NCBI GenBank assembly: GCA_020152595.1
Contig: JAIGNY010001194.1
Coordinates: 472,001-536,000, forward strand
Origin: Chiridota heheva
Lineage: Eukaryota; Echinodermata; Holothuroidea; Apodida; Chiridotidae
DNA: 64,000 nt
Direction of reading: 5' to 3'
Part shown: positions 51,206-63,658 of the stretch, one piece after another
Layout: each line of letters begins with the position of its first letter
Position numbering within the stretch: position 1 is the first letter of the stretch
Notes under the pieces: generated by a model
Database searches by the model: none
The model's input: only the letters and a program-made list of their open reading frames with translations
What the model was told of the DNA's origin: nothing
Translations under genes and position numbers: made by a program

Positions 51206-54200
51206 CTACAAAATAACAACAAACACTTTATACAAACTTCAAGTCATCAATAGTAGGAATGAGAATATATTTTCAAATCTACTTAAAAGCATCACTACCA
51301 CCCATATGGTCAAATTTTGCTGGTTCATTTTAATTCGTTCAACTTGAAATAAATCAAGTTACAATATTGGTTGAAATATTGCTGGTGTTTCATTAGATCT
51401 TTAATTACACTTATCATTGCCCCCAAATGCTACGAACCATCTATAGTATAGTAAAAGTAATTTGTCCCTTATACTGTAAGTGAAAGGCCTCCTTAATCCT
51501 TCTTAGGATTTGCTTTTCTCCATTGATTCTCTGTGGATCACTCACAATGATCCAGGTGTTATTAACTTTTGGAATAGTTTCTGCAAAGCATGGAAATAGG
51601 GAACTGCTAGTGTTATACTAAATCAGACATTTATTTCATTTTGCATGGACCACGGTGAAACTTGCTAGGTTATCTGTCATTTTCTTTTAAAAAAAAAAAG
51701 GTGTTTTACAGATAGAGATAATATTTTTCTGTTTAGGGACGTCCACTGATATAAGGTTTAAAGTTGTCAGAGAGTTCATGAATTATTGCTTAACAGGATT
51801 TGTACTAAATGGATAGTAAAATTCATTATACTAATATCACGAAGATGTGACCAATTCGAGAATGTTCTGTATCATCTTCCCTTTGTATCAATACCTGTTC
51901 GGAAACTATTCCTTTTGAAGCGTGTTTATCTGCTTTCCTTTTTTGAAGAGCATTTTGTACCTTTTGAAAGAAAAATATAAATAAATGTATTTAATTACAA
52001 AATGATAAGATTACACTCAGATCTGATCCGACACACCACATTCTGGACTGGCGCATTAATTTGTTAATAAACTGTTTGAATTAGTCAGTTCGGGCAAAAA
52101 CGTATTTTCAATGTAATGGGGGATGATAATAAAAAACATCGCCCATAACACAAAATACAACTTTTATACTTGTACTTAGGGTTAGGGTTAGGGTTAAGGG
52201 TTCGGGTTAGGGTTAGGGTTAAGAAGGTCGTGACTTCGATGCCCGGTCAAGTCATACCAACGACTTTAAAAATTGCACCTGCCGCGCTCTCGCTTGGTGC
52301 TCAGCGCAATGGATCGGAGCAGATTATTAGTAAAGGTTTGTGCGCCTTGGGAGGCTGCTGCTTTGAGTCTAAAGTTTCCATTGTAAAGCGCTTTGAGTAT
52401 GCATACTTGCGTAGAAAAGCGTTATTAAAAACTTTACAAAAATTTCACAAACATCAAAAATGAAAAATATGAAAATACTTTAGTGTTATACACAACACTT
52501 CAAAATATCTGGATTCGAGAAATAATTCGAGGAATTATTACTGAATGATTACATTTTTAAATGAAATCTTTCGTTTGGTCAGGAAATTTCTACACCTAGA
52601 CATTTATCAAAACAACCATTTGATACATCATTTCAAAATTCACTAGAAAATTCCTTTAATATATGGTATACTCTAAATGCTATGTAAAAATTAGCATTGC
52701 TCTTCATATTCATTATTTGAATGCGTTCGTTTTGAAAAATAGGAATGACTTACCTCTTTGTTCGTAAAACAATGCAGCAACGCAACAAAGAAACCCTGAA
52801 ATCAAGCATAAACATTATGGCATACAAATTGTAAAGCAAACACAAGTATAACAAAAGCACCATTTCAATTCAAAATGTAACACCAACTGATGAAACATTA
52901 GTAAGAACTTAATAAATGTATTTACTTTCAACATCACTTTTAATTGCATATTCATCATTCATTGTGTTTCTCTTCAGCGTGTCCGTATTACCCATTCAGT
53001 GATTATAACTCTAAATTACTTTACAGATCATTGAATTTCTTATAAATAAATTATTATTAAAGGACATCTATCGTAACTAAAATGTGGCGGCGTACATTTT
53101 ATTCCAAGCGATTACTGATTGGCCTATCATTATCAGTGCACATGTACCATCGTATTTCGACCAATCAAAGCACACCAATTGAATTATATTTGCCTCCTAC
53201 GTTAGAGACGACAACTGGCCTTTAAAAGGTCTCTTGCACTTTAATTTTCTACATAATTAGTTTCTCTTTACCCACTCACTGGTTGCGTACATATTGTCTA
53301 TAAACACTTTCTCTTCTTGGACATGTGTTGTTTTCAAATTTACACAGGAAAATTGTCATCAAAATTTAAAAATATAAGAACAAGATAAGATTAAATTACC
53401 GAATAGTCAGAAATTCTTCACTTACCTGAAGTGTGTTGAAAATATTGAATATATACTCGAGGGCGCTTTGTTTTACTATGTTGATTATTACACTCATAAT
53501 CCATGGCAGACCAAGCAAAATGACAAGCATCAAACAACATCTTATGCTAGCCCTGAATGAATATTGAAAAAATAAGAAAAAATAAGTTAGATAGATAATT
53601 GATTAAGGTTTATAGAAAAGCGAGAACGAAACGACAATATTTCTAACAGTGCATGACTTGCATGTATAGCTTTTGACCAAATGGTGTTATTTGCTTACAA
53701 AACATTTGTCCACCTATAGATAAATCAGATATATTTGAATAATTTTGAAAAGATCAATAGGTATCGATTCAATTTCAATTACGATCAAACTTTGCCCAAT
53801 ATGTATTTAAAGTATCATTATTTCGAAAATTGCTGAAGACGGATGACGGGAGTCGGATGTGGGCAAGAAAAAGATAATTGAGGTTAGAAAGTCAATTACA
53901 ATTAACAGCGAGTTTTCCAGAGATCTGCAGTTCTTTAAAACCAAGGCTTCTCTTTACTCGACATCGTGATCATATATAAACCAAATAAATTAGCACAAAC
54001 CAGTTACATTAAACATATAGTACAATGAGGATTAAGGATCGATTTCCGTTGCTGTCTATCACAACGTACCAGCTTTCAGTCTTTTACATTCACATTTACA
54101 TAATATGAATTTATACCTTTCAGAGTATAGATTTAGCCTGATTATATTGATAAAAATAAAACGTCATCCTTTCGTTTTTATGTCCTTGTGTTGATAAACA

Positions 54201-57200
54201 TGACCGAACATTAACGACAATGGAGAATATATAATGATGAATATGTCGCTTTTTTCACTTGATGGAAGCAATTCTCTTCTCTCACCTAACACCATCTACT
54301 TCATTCCGTGCTCGCCATTCAGATGTAGTGAAGTAAGACACTGTAGGATAGACCATTAATCATATTTCTTGCACTATATATAATTGTAGTTTACAGGCTA
54401 TTTTTAGCTTTAGCTGAATAAGATCGATTTTCAGAATCAACATCTGGAAAAATGGCTCTCAAAATTAGTGTCGTCGTGGATGGGTCATTAGTTGGGCAGA
54501 GCATTGTTTCTGTATAAAGTAACGTAACATTATAATATATCTTACTTGGTGCTCTCCAGTATAGTCGTTTCATGAAGGCTCATCGGTACTTTTGCTGCAC
54601 GTATAACAATTCTTGTTACGCAACCCAAGACAAGCAGATTGAACTGGAATGAAATTATTTCTTTGCGTTAAGCAACATTTACTTTCTTGTAACTTTTTAT
54701 GACATATGACATCTGCCTGTAGATTTTGCAGTAGCTGGAATTTTCCAATCCAAAATGATTTGAAAATTTAACTCTCTGTGCTTTGTTAATTTTATTTTTA
54801 AAAATGCATTCGCTGACAAACAAAAATATAGTTCATCTCATCAGAATCGTTAAGGAACATGAAACGTTTTAATTGGAGAGGATTAAGAAATGACCATGAA
54901 TTTCATTGAAATTAAAGCTTATTGGAAATTATCGATTACTTTGGATACTATAATAGATCTGACAGACAGGGTAGTTACGGGTGTTGCTTCTAGTAAGTGT
55001 TTTTGAAGTTGTGAAGTTGGACATGTTTATAAATGGTTAACTCTGAGAGTCATGGTAAAATATAGGGAATCATAATATGGGTCTGAAACCGGATTTACTG
55101 AATCTTAATACCCTTTCAGGTTTGCCGCATCACAACTCTACTTCATATTTGAGCCTCTTGTGATTTTAAGAAAACGGACAACAGAATACATGCTTAAGCA
55201 GTTTAAACAAGTGACCTTCGACGGTGCTCAGTTTGCCAATGACAAAATCAGATCGCCTTTGCATTGAAATGCATATTCGTTGCCTGATTACATCAACGAG
55301 ATAAACAGTATCTTAAATATCTGAATTACAGAAGGTCAGACACACCAGAAATATTAATGCTAAATATAAGTGTTTCTCTCAGCAAATAAAAAGAAAGATG
55401 ATTAAACTACTTCATTGATATATAATTTGAACCTGCTATTTGCTATCAGTTTCAACGGAAAGTTCACCACCTTTACCCAAATATGAGGGTGCATACTATA
55501 AATATTTACACCCTTCAAGGTAGTATAACAACATACAGAAATACTTTTCTAGTATGCTTACCAAGCACACGACAATCATTGTCATGAAGAATGTCCAGAA
55601 CAGAACCGGTGCGCAGTTTTTTTCAAACCAACACCTGTGGAAGAATTAATGCTGAATCTATGCTGTTTTTTTAAACTAGTCTAACTAATACGGTTCTACC
55701 ATTTAGATCCATTTTTTTAAAGTTTTTGTCTGTATTTGCCCTTTAACTTTATGGAAAGGTTCGGTAAGGGGGGTAGCGACCGGGGGTGTGGTGGTGTCAC
55801 ACACCCAACGCGATTTGTGTCGGGAAAACGGTGACTTTGTCGAGAAATTTTCACCGATCTTCACTATCGAGATGAACAATGAAAGTCATGCCAAGAAATA
55901 GTTTATTTTGGAGAAATTTGAACATCTTGTCGGAAAATTTAATTATTTATAACCTTCAAAACGAAACATCATCAACTCATGTTCATCGCTAATCAATGTA
56001 CATTTAAATTTTTTGTTTTCAATTTACATAAAAAATATATTCACATGATTAAACACTGAATTACAGAAGGTTACACACACATCAAGTAACTCCTGTGTGT
56101 ACAAGACTGGAGATCTTGTTTTCAACTTGTTGAATTGTTTCAACCAGTGAGGCGACTGACAAGATGTCAGATAACACCCTCGTCCCTTATAACCATGGCA
56201 ACTTGTGGCTGCTGCAAGTTGGTAGGTAGAGGATCTCTGATTCCCACTTTTCATCAAGTACGAAAATTTTCGTTTATTCGAATGGCATAATCATAACAAT
56301 TACAAGAAAGTAAGTTTTGTCACGATCAGGATGGAGAAAAAACTGTGTAACTGACAATTTAATGATGACTATCGGAAAAACCATAATGTGAAATATCATA
56401 AAGATCTCTTTTCAAAAGGAGTGTATATACCATTTGAAAGTGCCAATGCTCCAGTTAATCCGTTTGTGGCAGCCGCAGCTGCATCAGTCGTCTTTTATAT
56501 ATATGAAGAATTATTTTCAAATAAGTTGTCATTTTTGTAAAAATCTATTAAAGATACACCTCTTTCATAACGTTGAAAACAAGCTGTAGAATATATGATT
56601 ATAGGTTGATGTGGGGCCTTATTGCAAAGCTAGAGATGATGTCTCCTATATCTTAAGTGTGGGATCCTTTCATTAATTTGATATTAAATTTAGAAAATTG
56701 GGCATTTTATTTCTTTCCTCCATTGTCGAAAACTTATACATTAAAGATTGTTGATTTTTTGTAAATAGTACTACACATTGAAGGGACCTGTTTGTTTGGG
56801 GCTTTCATCAATTTATGGTTAAATTTTAACTTTTCAAGGACCGAAGGAATAATTTTTAAAAATTTTACTCTAAATTATACTCGAATTTGCGACACGGGGC
56901 AATTATACCATGTAGTCCATAGTACTCAGGCTCTTTCAGGGGCACACGAGTCTAGCTACAGTTCTAGATCTCGTTGATGTTGTTACCTATTCAATTTTAT
57001 GGAATTGATTACAGGTGTGATTAAGTGTCCAGGTTTTTATGCAAAATAGTTTGTGTAACTTTGATACTAACAAGTTGAAAGACGCCTGTTGAATGTTGAG
57101 TCACATACAGACATTAATACTTTATTATTAGACATAAAGGCAAGTTACTTAACTCGGAATGGTGATCTATTATGAATGTTGGGGATGAGGTGTTGCTATA

Positions 57201-60200
57201 ATTTAATATATCATCAATTGTGAACAAGCTGTTACAAGATAAAGTCAACCAAAGTTTTGCAGAGATAACTCATGGTAATACAAAGCAAAATATTTGTGGG
57301 TCAATAGTGATGAGAAAAACAATAAGAATATGTATTTTGCGGTTTTTCTCTTCTTCTGTAGTTCATAACAAATGGTACCTAAATGAAAGCCGGTGTTTCA
57401 GTGTTAAAACAAAAATTCTTTTGAAAAATTGGAAACGTTTAGGGGCCTAAATAGTTCAGTTTCCATGCTGTTTTGGGGTGATATTACCGTGTCAGCGTGT
57501 AAATCTGTGTTGATTGAAGATAAAATATTAGCCATAAAATGCCTAAAATTGCAGATCATCCCCTGGATCCCACTAGGGGCCCTAAGGCGGGCTCGTAGAT
57601 CCCACTCTGTTTGGGTCAACACTGTAACGTTATATGAACTAAAAATTGTATTTTTCTTTCGATAACTTTACAACAAAAACAATCCTTTGTACATTTTAGA
57701 GGACCAAGTTTTAAAAATTGATTTAGGTTTACTTACAAATTGCGCATCTCGGTATCCCAGAATATTGCGGCAAGTATGACGGTGACCAGTAGAGGAAGTC
57801 CTGACAATATTGAAATAAGGAGATTAGTGGTTAGATGATCATTCGATTTGCTCTCTCAAATGCAAAATATGTGCAAGTGCAATGAATGCCCAACTAAGAA
57901 GTGGAATTCTCAGCATTATAGGCCTTTCACCACTTTATTTACACATCTTAATTTATTGTTAAATCCTATCAAGCCTCGAGGGCTTATAGAGCCGGTGCTT
58001 ATACATTGTGTCCATGATGCTAAGCGGATTAGAGTACTTGACCCCCTTGGATGGGACACCAGTCCATCAGAGACCAACTCCCCAAGCAAAACTGGTACTC
58101 ATTTCACAGCTGCGTGAACTGCAGCAAATGGGATAAGTGTCTTGCTCAAGGACAAATCACAGCGCCCTGGTTAAAATTCGATTCCGGTACCGTTTAGGTA
58201 CGAGAACTACTGCATTCCCATCTCATGTTTTATAGTTGTTACAACATTGTAAGTTCGTACATTTAAAGGCCAGTTGTAGTCTCTAACGTACGAGGTAAAT
58301 GAAATTCAAATCATGTATTTTGATTGGTCGAAATACAATGGTACAATGTGCACTTACATAGATAGGCCAATCAGTATCATTTTGGAATAAATTGTACGCC
58401 GCCACCTTTTAATCACGATAAATGGCCTTTATATACATGTGTTAAAATAATTTTATGGGTATGTAAATTAATTGTTCAATGTGTCAGTCCATCGAGTACA
58501 AGAGTTTCTAGCTTCATATCATGATTGTATGTATTTGAAAGTTATCAATCACATTTTTCTTAAACAATTATTACGTAGAAGATGAAATTTAAAAAAATAT
58601 ATTTTATCTATATAGAATTATTTTCAAGGTTTCGATAAGGATGGCCTTTGGCAGAATATCATGACTATTATATTTCGAATTGCTTGAACGTTCTAATGAC
58701 GTGCTAGAATTTGTGTGGGCGAAACTAGCTTAGATAGTTCGCTATGCTGGAAGGGGTCACCTATTTTATTTCGAAAGATATTCTAAAGGAGAAACTATTA
58801 CTTTCTATAAAGTCTGCCGAGTAATACAATCAATGTTTTACAAATTTAATAAATACAAATAGTTCTAAGATGCAACTTTGGTTATACCATTTCATATTAA
58901 TCTTGTTCCGATTTTCTACTTTAAACCATTTTTTTTTTTAATATTGAGGTTCATAACAGAGCATATAAGCTTCGTTGACCTTTCGCGTCCTTACATGAAA
59001 TTCATTCTCTGTGTAAATTAATGCATACAAAACTCTATACTTACCCCATGCAACAACTACGTAAAATCTTGTCTCGATCTTCTCTCCGTGAAAGACCAAT
59101 ACGACACGTCGAAAAAGATGGATACCCTCGACCAACATCCACATGAAGAGTACAATAAAGAAGTAGAATCGCAGGAAAGCCACCACTTTACAGAGGTTGG
59201 ATTGGATTTTGTAAGTCTGAAATATAAGAAATGTTCGTTCATAAGCAATTTCATTTAAACATAATGTCGACTGTTTATTTTGTCGATAGTTGATTTTGTA
59301 CAGAGCATTCTAACATTTTACAGTAGATGATGTATTTAACTCATTGATACATCGTTTTTAATTATTGAAACCAGTTAATTCTACCCTTAAGAGACAAACA
59401 ATCACTTCAAAAATGAAATTACATAGGAAGTGAAATCATGGAAATTGCAAAGCATTTGTTCGAGGAAACAAAATAACTTATTTTTGCTTTATTCACCACA
59501 TCCTTAGTTTTTCGCAGGTCTGGCAGCATCACTGGAGTCTGAATGTAATTATTGTTACTAGAAATACTATTTCAAAATTAGGGCTAAATAGTAAAATCAT
59601 AACACCACCCCATTTAATCAACTATTCGTCACAATGCGCACGTAACCTAAAACCACAAGCCTATTCTGGTAGCAACCAGAATGCTATTGCAGTAAATGCA
59701 ACGTTATTACTTTTTGTTGCCAACTTGATCAACTTAGTAAAAACGATGGGACAAATGAGTACATTTTGTAAGACTTGTTTTTAAATGACTGTATGAATAA
59801 ACTCACTTAGGGACGATGATTTCAGCTGATGTATATAGATTCGTTCGCTTCTAATTGATATACACTCTTAGCAAAAAGGTTCTAGAGAAGAGAAGGTTCC
59901 AAATACGTGACAAGTTGGAACCTTTTTGTTTCAAATTACTCTTAGAAATAATCCTTGAAGAATCCGAGAAGGTTCCAAATACGTGACAAAGTATAATCTT
60001 TTTTCTAAGAGTGTAGATCAGTGTTGAAAACTTCGAACATATGTTACACGTTTAACTGTGGGCCTAAGACATATAAACCATCATTGCAACCAAAGATTAT
60101 ACTTTAAATAGAACCTCGTGTACATAATGAAATATTTATTATTTTGAGCAAGACGAATTGGCTGCGCTCTGAACCGCGAACACTAAAACTATTCCCTAAG

Positions 60201-62471
60201 GAAAAACGTCCTTTTCTACTTTATCCGATGAGTGGTGGTGGTTCAAAGCTGAAAATTAACTGCCCATTGAGTACTTAGACCATTAAGTATTTATTTATAA
60301 ATGATTGATCTGATGTAATAAGTTTCATCTATTTTTCAAGACATGCAGACAATTGTTTTTAATACGGTATATGCTATGCTTCTCCGAGTAGACTTACTTC
60401 CGAAAGACAATTATTTTACCGAATGGTTGAAAGGTTATGACGAAGTGTACACCTATTATGATGAAGTATACGTCCTGCACGCTTAGAGTAAGACGAATTG
60501 CTTTTCTATCAACCGGAAACCCTTAAAGGGATATAAAGCCCTAAATCTGACTTTTACATGATAGAGGACGAATAAAGAATACAATTGCTAAAAACAATGT
60601 ATGATTCTTACAGGGAGTACTTTAAGTTTAAAGCCCCGAAAAAATAACGAAGTATGAAATCACCACCATATATGTTTTCTAAGAGAGTTACCTGAAAAAA
60701 AACCTATTTGGTTTATAAACAGATGAGCCAAACATTTTCATATCAAATATGTGTTAGACCTCAACTTAAATATTCCGTATCATTTAGTAAGAACTGATCT
60801 CAAAGATTGTCGTGTAAGTGCTTATATGATATCACAGTATTTAATAAGACTTACTACAATGTTACAAAACACTTGTGTGCTCTAATTGGAGCATGATATG
60901 AAAATAAGTTTTCACTATAAGTTTTCTTTCATTGATCTCTATTAAACTAAAAAAGGAAAGTTACTTTGAACCATATGCCATGGTATTACATGATTATTGT
61001 AACAGAAGGTTAGTAGCTATACTTCGTTGTGAAGCTCTTAGGCTCAGGTCCACATAGGCAGATACAATAACAGTAGTTAGAATGAAGGTTTATGTGATTT
61101 TTGTCATAATAGACAGACGATGAATACCACTTTTTTGTTAATTTGGCCATTTTTTCAGATATTAGATCAAAATACATACGAAGTTATTACAGAAGTAACC
61201 CATGCATCCAAAAATTTCGTATATACTATCTAATAAATCTCAAAATACTCTTTTTATTCCATTACAAATTTGATTAATCATGCCCTTAGAGCCATAAATG
61301 ACTCTTCATAAAATGCTATGTGTGTTTAATTAAGTATATTTTTGTATGACATTCTTCATTATTATTCACCTTTGTATCTTTTATATCTCTCTCTCTCTAA
61401 TTACTGTACAATACTATTTAAATAGTAAATTCTTTGTTATATGATGTACATAGGCCAAGAGCTTAAGTTACGAAATAAACTTTGTAATTATTAATATAGA
61501 ATGCACAGTTTGACACAGTTGATTTCCTTTCAACTATTCACATAGGAAGGGCCTCTTTCATACCTTGTCGAAGGAATCGAATATGGTTCCAAGCATGAAT
61601 ATTAACGATGCAGTGAGTGTAGAGACCATCAAGTGTGTGTGAATCATGAACTGTGAATTTTTCAAGCTTCTCCTAGAAAACAAAAAATGATACTTTTAAG
61701 AGATATAACAAGTATATCAAAGGACTTACCAAAATAATGAAATAGATAGGTGCGTAGAAAATACTCACAGGCAAAGCCTTAACTTAAATTGAAATTCAGA
61801 CCATCGATATCAACATGAAATATATCACATCCTGTTTCCTTCACCGCTTTCTGTAGTATAGATAAGCAATAATTATGCTCAGTTTAATTTAGTGCTTACG
61901 ACTAAGCTAAGATACATCAAGAGATTAATCAATGTTTTTAAAGGAAAAATCATCCTCGCAGTCAAACCAGTGTCGGTGGGTCGGCAATGAATACGATCTA
62001 TCATCATGTGAAAATGTTTTGGAGAAACAAAATATACTGATTTACAAAACGTGTAAAAGAAAAACACTGAAGTGTTCAACTTGTTAACAAACCTTCCAAT
62101 AAGCTCGATTAACAACAAAACACCTCAAATACAAATGGTATAAGGAATGGTTGTCTCTCTTTCAAACGGTTGGTGTAACAAACTAGCATTTTCCTATTCC
62201 TCAGCGAATACTTAGAATTATCAATGCCCTGATGTACATTTTTCGTTTTAGTCTGCATGAATGCAAATATGCAAATTGACTTTGTCCCCCTCCCATCACC
62301 ATCCGTCCCCATAACACAGATACCTCTTGTCTGGAACGTAGATAAATTATATTAAATTTTCATTACGTACCTTAAACTGAAATAGATTACTAGAGCTAAT
62401 ACCAGACTGCCTGATGAAAATGCTAGGCCAATCCAAGTTATGATCGACAAAGATTGATCTGAGCTGCTAGA
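51161..62471 (-). CDS. adhesion-type (family B2) GPCR, seven-helix part
   Basis: Join of 62471-62371, 61672-61564, 59216-59045, 57800-57737, 55634-55562, 54643-54546, 53552-53426, 52795-52754 and tentatively 51205-51161. Every junction among the first eight exons is GT-AG with matching phase (2,0,1,2,0,2,0,0 in order), giving 262 codons, or 276 residues with the tail. Helix 1 starts at SLSIITWIG. Helix 2 follows RRSLKNS. Cys79 opens helix 3 with MWMLVEGIHLF, a family B signature. WGLPLLV starts helix 4. Cys150-Trp opens helix 5 and is the expected disulfide partner of Cys79. GLPWIM is in helix 6 and FNTLQGFFVALLHC in helix 7. The receptor would sit in the plasma membrane. The GPS/GAIN and ectodomain exons are not in the window, so secretin type is not fully excluded. 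Ligand unknown. Confidence 0.85.
51206..52175. other. GPCR last intron, nothing else
   Basis: AT-rich, with no repeat or RNA gene recognised. Confidence 0.4.
52176..52223. repeat. interstitial telomere-like TTAGGG repeat
   Basis: About seven TTAGGG units with one AAGGG and one TTCGGG change, directly joined to a SINE fragment. Confidence 0.9.
52224..52440 (+). mobile_element. tRNA-derived SINE, family C (5'-truncated)
   Basis: GACTTCGATGCCCGG resembles box B. Downstream come a GCTCTCGCTTGGTGCTCAGC body and the tail GTAAAGCGCTTTGAGTA...AAAAGCGTTATTAAAA, of a kind widely seen in animal SINEs. The box A part is missing or replaced by the TTAGGG run. Confidence 0.6.
52754..52795 (-). CDS. GPCR exon, helix 7
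   Basis: 42 nt, 14 codons GFFVALLHCFTNKE, between TTTCAG and GAG|GTAAGT. A short but very typical end of a family B helix bundle. Confidence 0.85.
53061..53221. mobile_element. TTAA-flanked MITE, copy 2
   Basis: 161 bp between TTAA at 53057-53060 and 53222-53225, same orientation as copy 1. It lies in the intron between the GPCR helix 6 and helix 7 exons. Confidence 0.88.
53426..53552 (-). CDS. GPCR exon, helix 6 to start of helix 7
   Basis: 127 nt with acceptor ATTCATTCAG and donor CAG|GTAAGT. Reads ASIRCCLMLVILLGLPW and ends IFNTLQ. Phase 2 to 0. Confidence 0.85.
53644..54545. other. GPCR intron, nothing recognised
   Basis: No repeat or RNA gene identified between the helix 6 and loop 3 exons. 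Confidence 0.4.
54546..54643 (-). CDS. GPCR exon, intracellular loop 3
   Basis: 98 nt with acceptor TTTCATTCCAG and donor AA|GTAAGA. Encodes the end of helix 5 (FNLLVLGCV), then a basic loop and ESTK. Phase 0 to 2. Confidence 0.8.
54644..57736. other. GPCR introns around the helix 5 exon
   Basis: Apart from the exon at 55562-55634, no feature is supported. Open frames of 60-78 codons at 56024-57665 have no recognised content. Confidence 0.4.
55562..55634 (-). CDS. GPCR exon, loop-2 Cys and helix 5
   Basis: 73 nt with acceptor TTCCACAG and donor GTAAGC. Reads CWFEKNC and then a helix ending VVCL. Phase 2 to 0. Confidence 0.82.
57737..57800 (-). CDS. GPCR exon, helix 4
   Basis: 64 nt with acceptor AATATTGTCAG and donor GTAAGT. 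Completes WG-LPLLVTVILA and ends at MRN. Phase 1 to 2. Confidence 0.82.
57955..58215 (-). mobile_element. tRNA-derived SINE, family B, copy 2
   Basis: Shares GCCGGTGCTTATA, GGGACACCAGTCCATC, AACTCCCCAA and CTGGTACTCATTTCACAGCTG with 19605-19905. The head is more decayed (AATCGAATTTT for box B). It lies in the intron between the helix 3 and helix 4 exons. Confidence 0.75.
58267..58428. mobile_element. TTAA-flanked MITE, copy 3 (inverted)
   Basis: 162 bp with TTAA on the left (58263-58266) and TTAT on the right. It is the reverse of copies 1 and 2 and ends AGGCCA...TGGCCT. It lies 50 bp from the SINE, in the same GPCR intron. Confidence 0.85.
58429..59044. other. GPCR intron, nothing recognised
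   Basis: AT-rich, with no repeat or gene. Confidence 0.4.
59045..59216 (-). CDS. GPCR exon, helix 3 to start of helix 4
   Basis: 172 nt with acceptor ATATTTCAG and donor GGG|GTAAGT. Carries the conserved Cys, MWMLVEGIHLF and VVVAWG. The longest exon and the clearest family marker. Phase 0 to 1. Confidence 0.92.
59863..60013. mobile_element. TA-flanked MITE (Tc1/mariner-like)
   Basis: 151 bp between TA dinucleotides. The ends CACTCTTAGCAAAAAGGTT and CTAAGAGTG are inverted repeats of about 20 bp with mismatches. GAGAAGGTTCCAAATACGTG occurs twice inside. There is no ORF. It lies in the intron between the helix 2 and helix 3 exons. Confidence 0.75.
60014..61563. other. GPCR intron, nothing recognised
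   Basis: A short CTCTCTCTCT run at 61387 is the only simple repeat. No exon is seen. Confidence 0.4.
61564..61672 (-). CDS. GPCR exon, helix 2
   Basis: 109 nt with acceptor TTTGTTTTCTAG and donor GTATGA. Reads R-RSLKNSQFM...ASLIFMLGTIF. Phase 2 to 0. Confidence 0.82.
61673..62370. other. GPCR intron, nothing recognised
   Basis: Open frames of 67-79 codons on the minus strand have no recognised content. Confidence 0.4.
62371..62471 (-). CDS. GPCR exon, helix 1
   Basis: 101 nt from TACTTAAAG| to AAG|GTACGT. Serine-rich start, then the hydrophobic helix ending YFSLR. Phase 0 to 2. Confidence 0.8.
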
Positions 62472-63176
62472 CTTTAAGTAGAAACAAGAACAATGGAAAG
62501 TTACAACAATAATCATCTGAGATTACAGATCCTAGGATCCTAATAGCTTAAGCATTTTTCAAGCAGAGATCAAGCAGAGATATGGCGTTTTGCTAGTAAT
62601 ACCAGGGTTAGCCCTTGGGTGCCGTGAACTTTCGATGACAAGTGCTTACTTTAAATGAACAAGTCACAATGTAAATTTAAAGCAGGGCACCACAAAAAGA
62701 CTTTACTAAGGACTTAAATTCACCGGTGGATAGTGTTTTTTTTTATCTATTATATACAGTTTGGAAATCTTAAAACATCTTAAAAAACATTATACTATAA
62801 GTTCTTATCCTTTTAGAAGCATTCAATCGCAACCAATCTAAATATTGCAATCTCTATGGGCGTTTCCGAAGTCATTTTCGAAACATTATTCTAAATACTG
62901 CCACATGGCCAAAATTCACGTGCACATAATGAACCAATCGTATACTGGATCAATCTTATCGACCAATCACAAACTGGGTGATGGCCGTTTCCACAATTCA
63001 CGCACGGTATGGGACCATGCGTATGAAAGAATGCTTTCAAAACATTCGTCATACGTGTGTTATATATAAACGTTGCACGCGCGCGCATTGTTGTTTACAT
63101 TTCTCCTCCAGCAACTGTAGCTGATTGGAAAGTGGGGATAACTGCATGATTTTAAGCACATGTACACGATATACAC
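62472..63176. other. GPCR upstream intron
   Basis: No GPS motif or GAIN-domain exon was found on the minus strand here, so the next coding exon probably lies beyond the window. Confidence 0.4.
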
Positions 63177-63658
63177 AGGACCATTAGCTTGATGAGCCAT
63201 ATCACCAAGGTCTTCCTTCGTGTTGTAATGTCCAGGATTAGAAATAGTATTAAGTACCTGGGATACACACTAACATCAGATAGTCAGTGCAATTACAAAG
63301 TTAGAAAACGCATTGCAATTGCCAAAGACATGTTTACAAAATGAATCCAATTCTGAAGAATAGAAATATTGGAATGGACACGAAAGTCCGTGTCTTGAAG
63401 GAATATGTATGGTCTACTCTTCTCTATGGCTGTGAATGCTAGACAATTACCAGTGACATCAAGAAAAGATTAGAAGCTACGGAAATGTGGTTCTTTAGGA
63501 GAATGTTGAAAATATCTCGGACAGAAAGGAAAACAAATGATGATGTCCTGATAGCTTCAGGCATTGACAGGTCCCTACTCAATGTCATCAGAAGGAGACA
63601 GATGGAATTTTTCAGGCATATTTATCAAGAAGGTGGGTTGGAACAGCTTGCGATATGA
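63177..63658 (+). pseudogene. internally deleted LINE reverse transcriptase relic
   Basis: RTISLMSHITKVFLRVVMSRI (an early RT block) is joined in frame, after two codons, to KYLGYTLTSD, a block that normally follows the catalytic palm. About 150 or more codons, including the active site, are therefore missing. A frame change lies near 63340, and a TAG replaces the Trp after YGCEC. RLEATEMWFFRRMLKISRT and RRRQMEFF follow, typical of RTE- or I-like LINE C-termini. The clade is left open. It is unrelated in sequence to the CR1 element. Confidence 0.85.

Noticed and set aside
58938-59186. An 82-codon single-exon gene on the minus strand
   Set aside because: Its first part is the GPCR helix 3 exon. 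The rest runs past a strong GTAAGT donor into intron.
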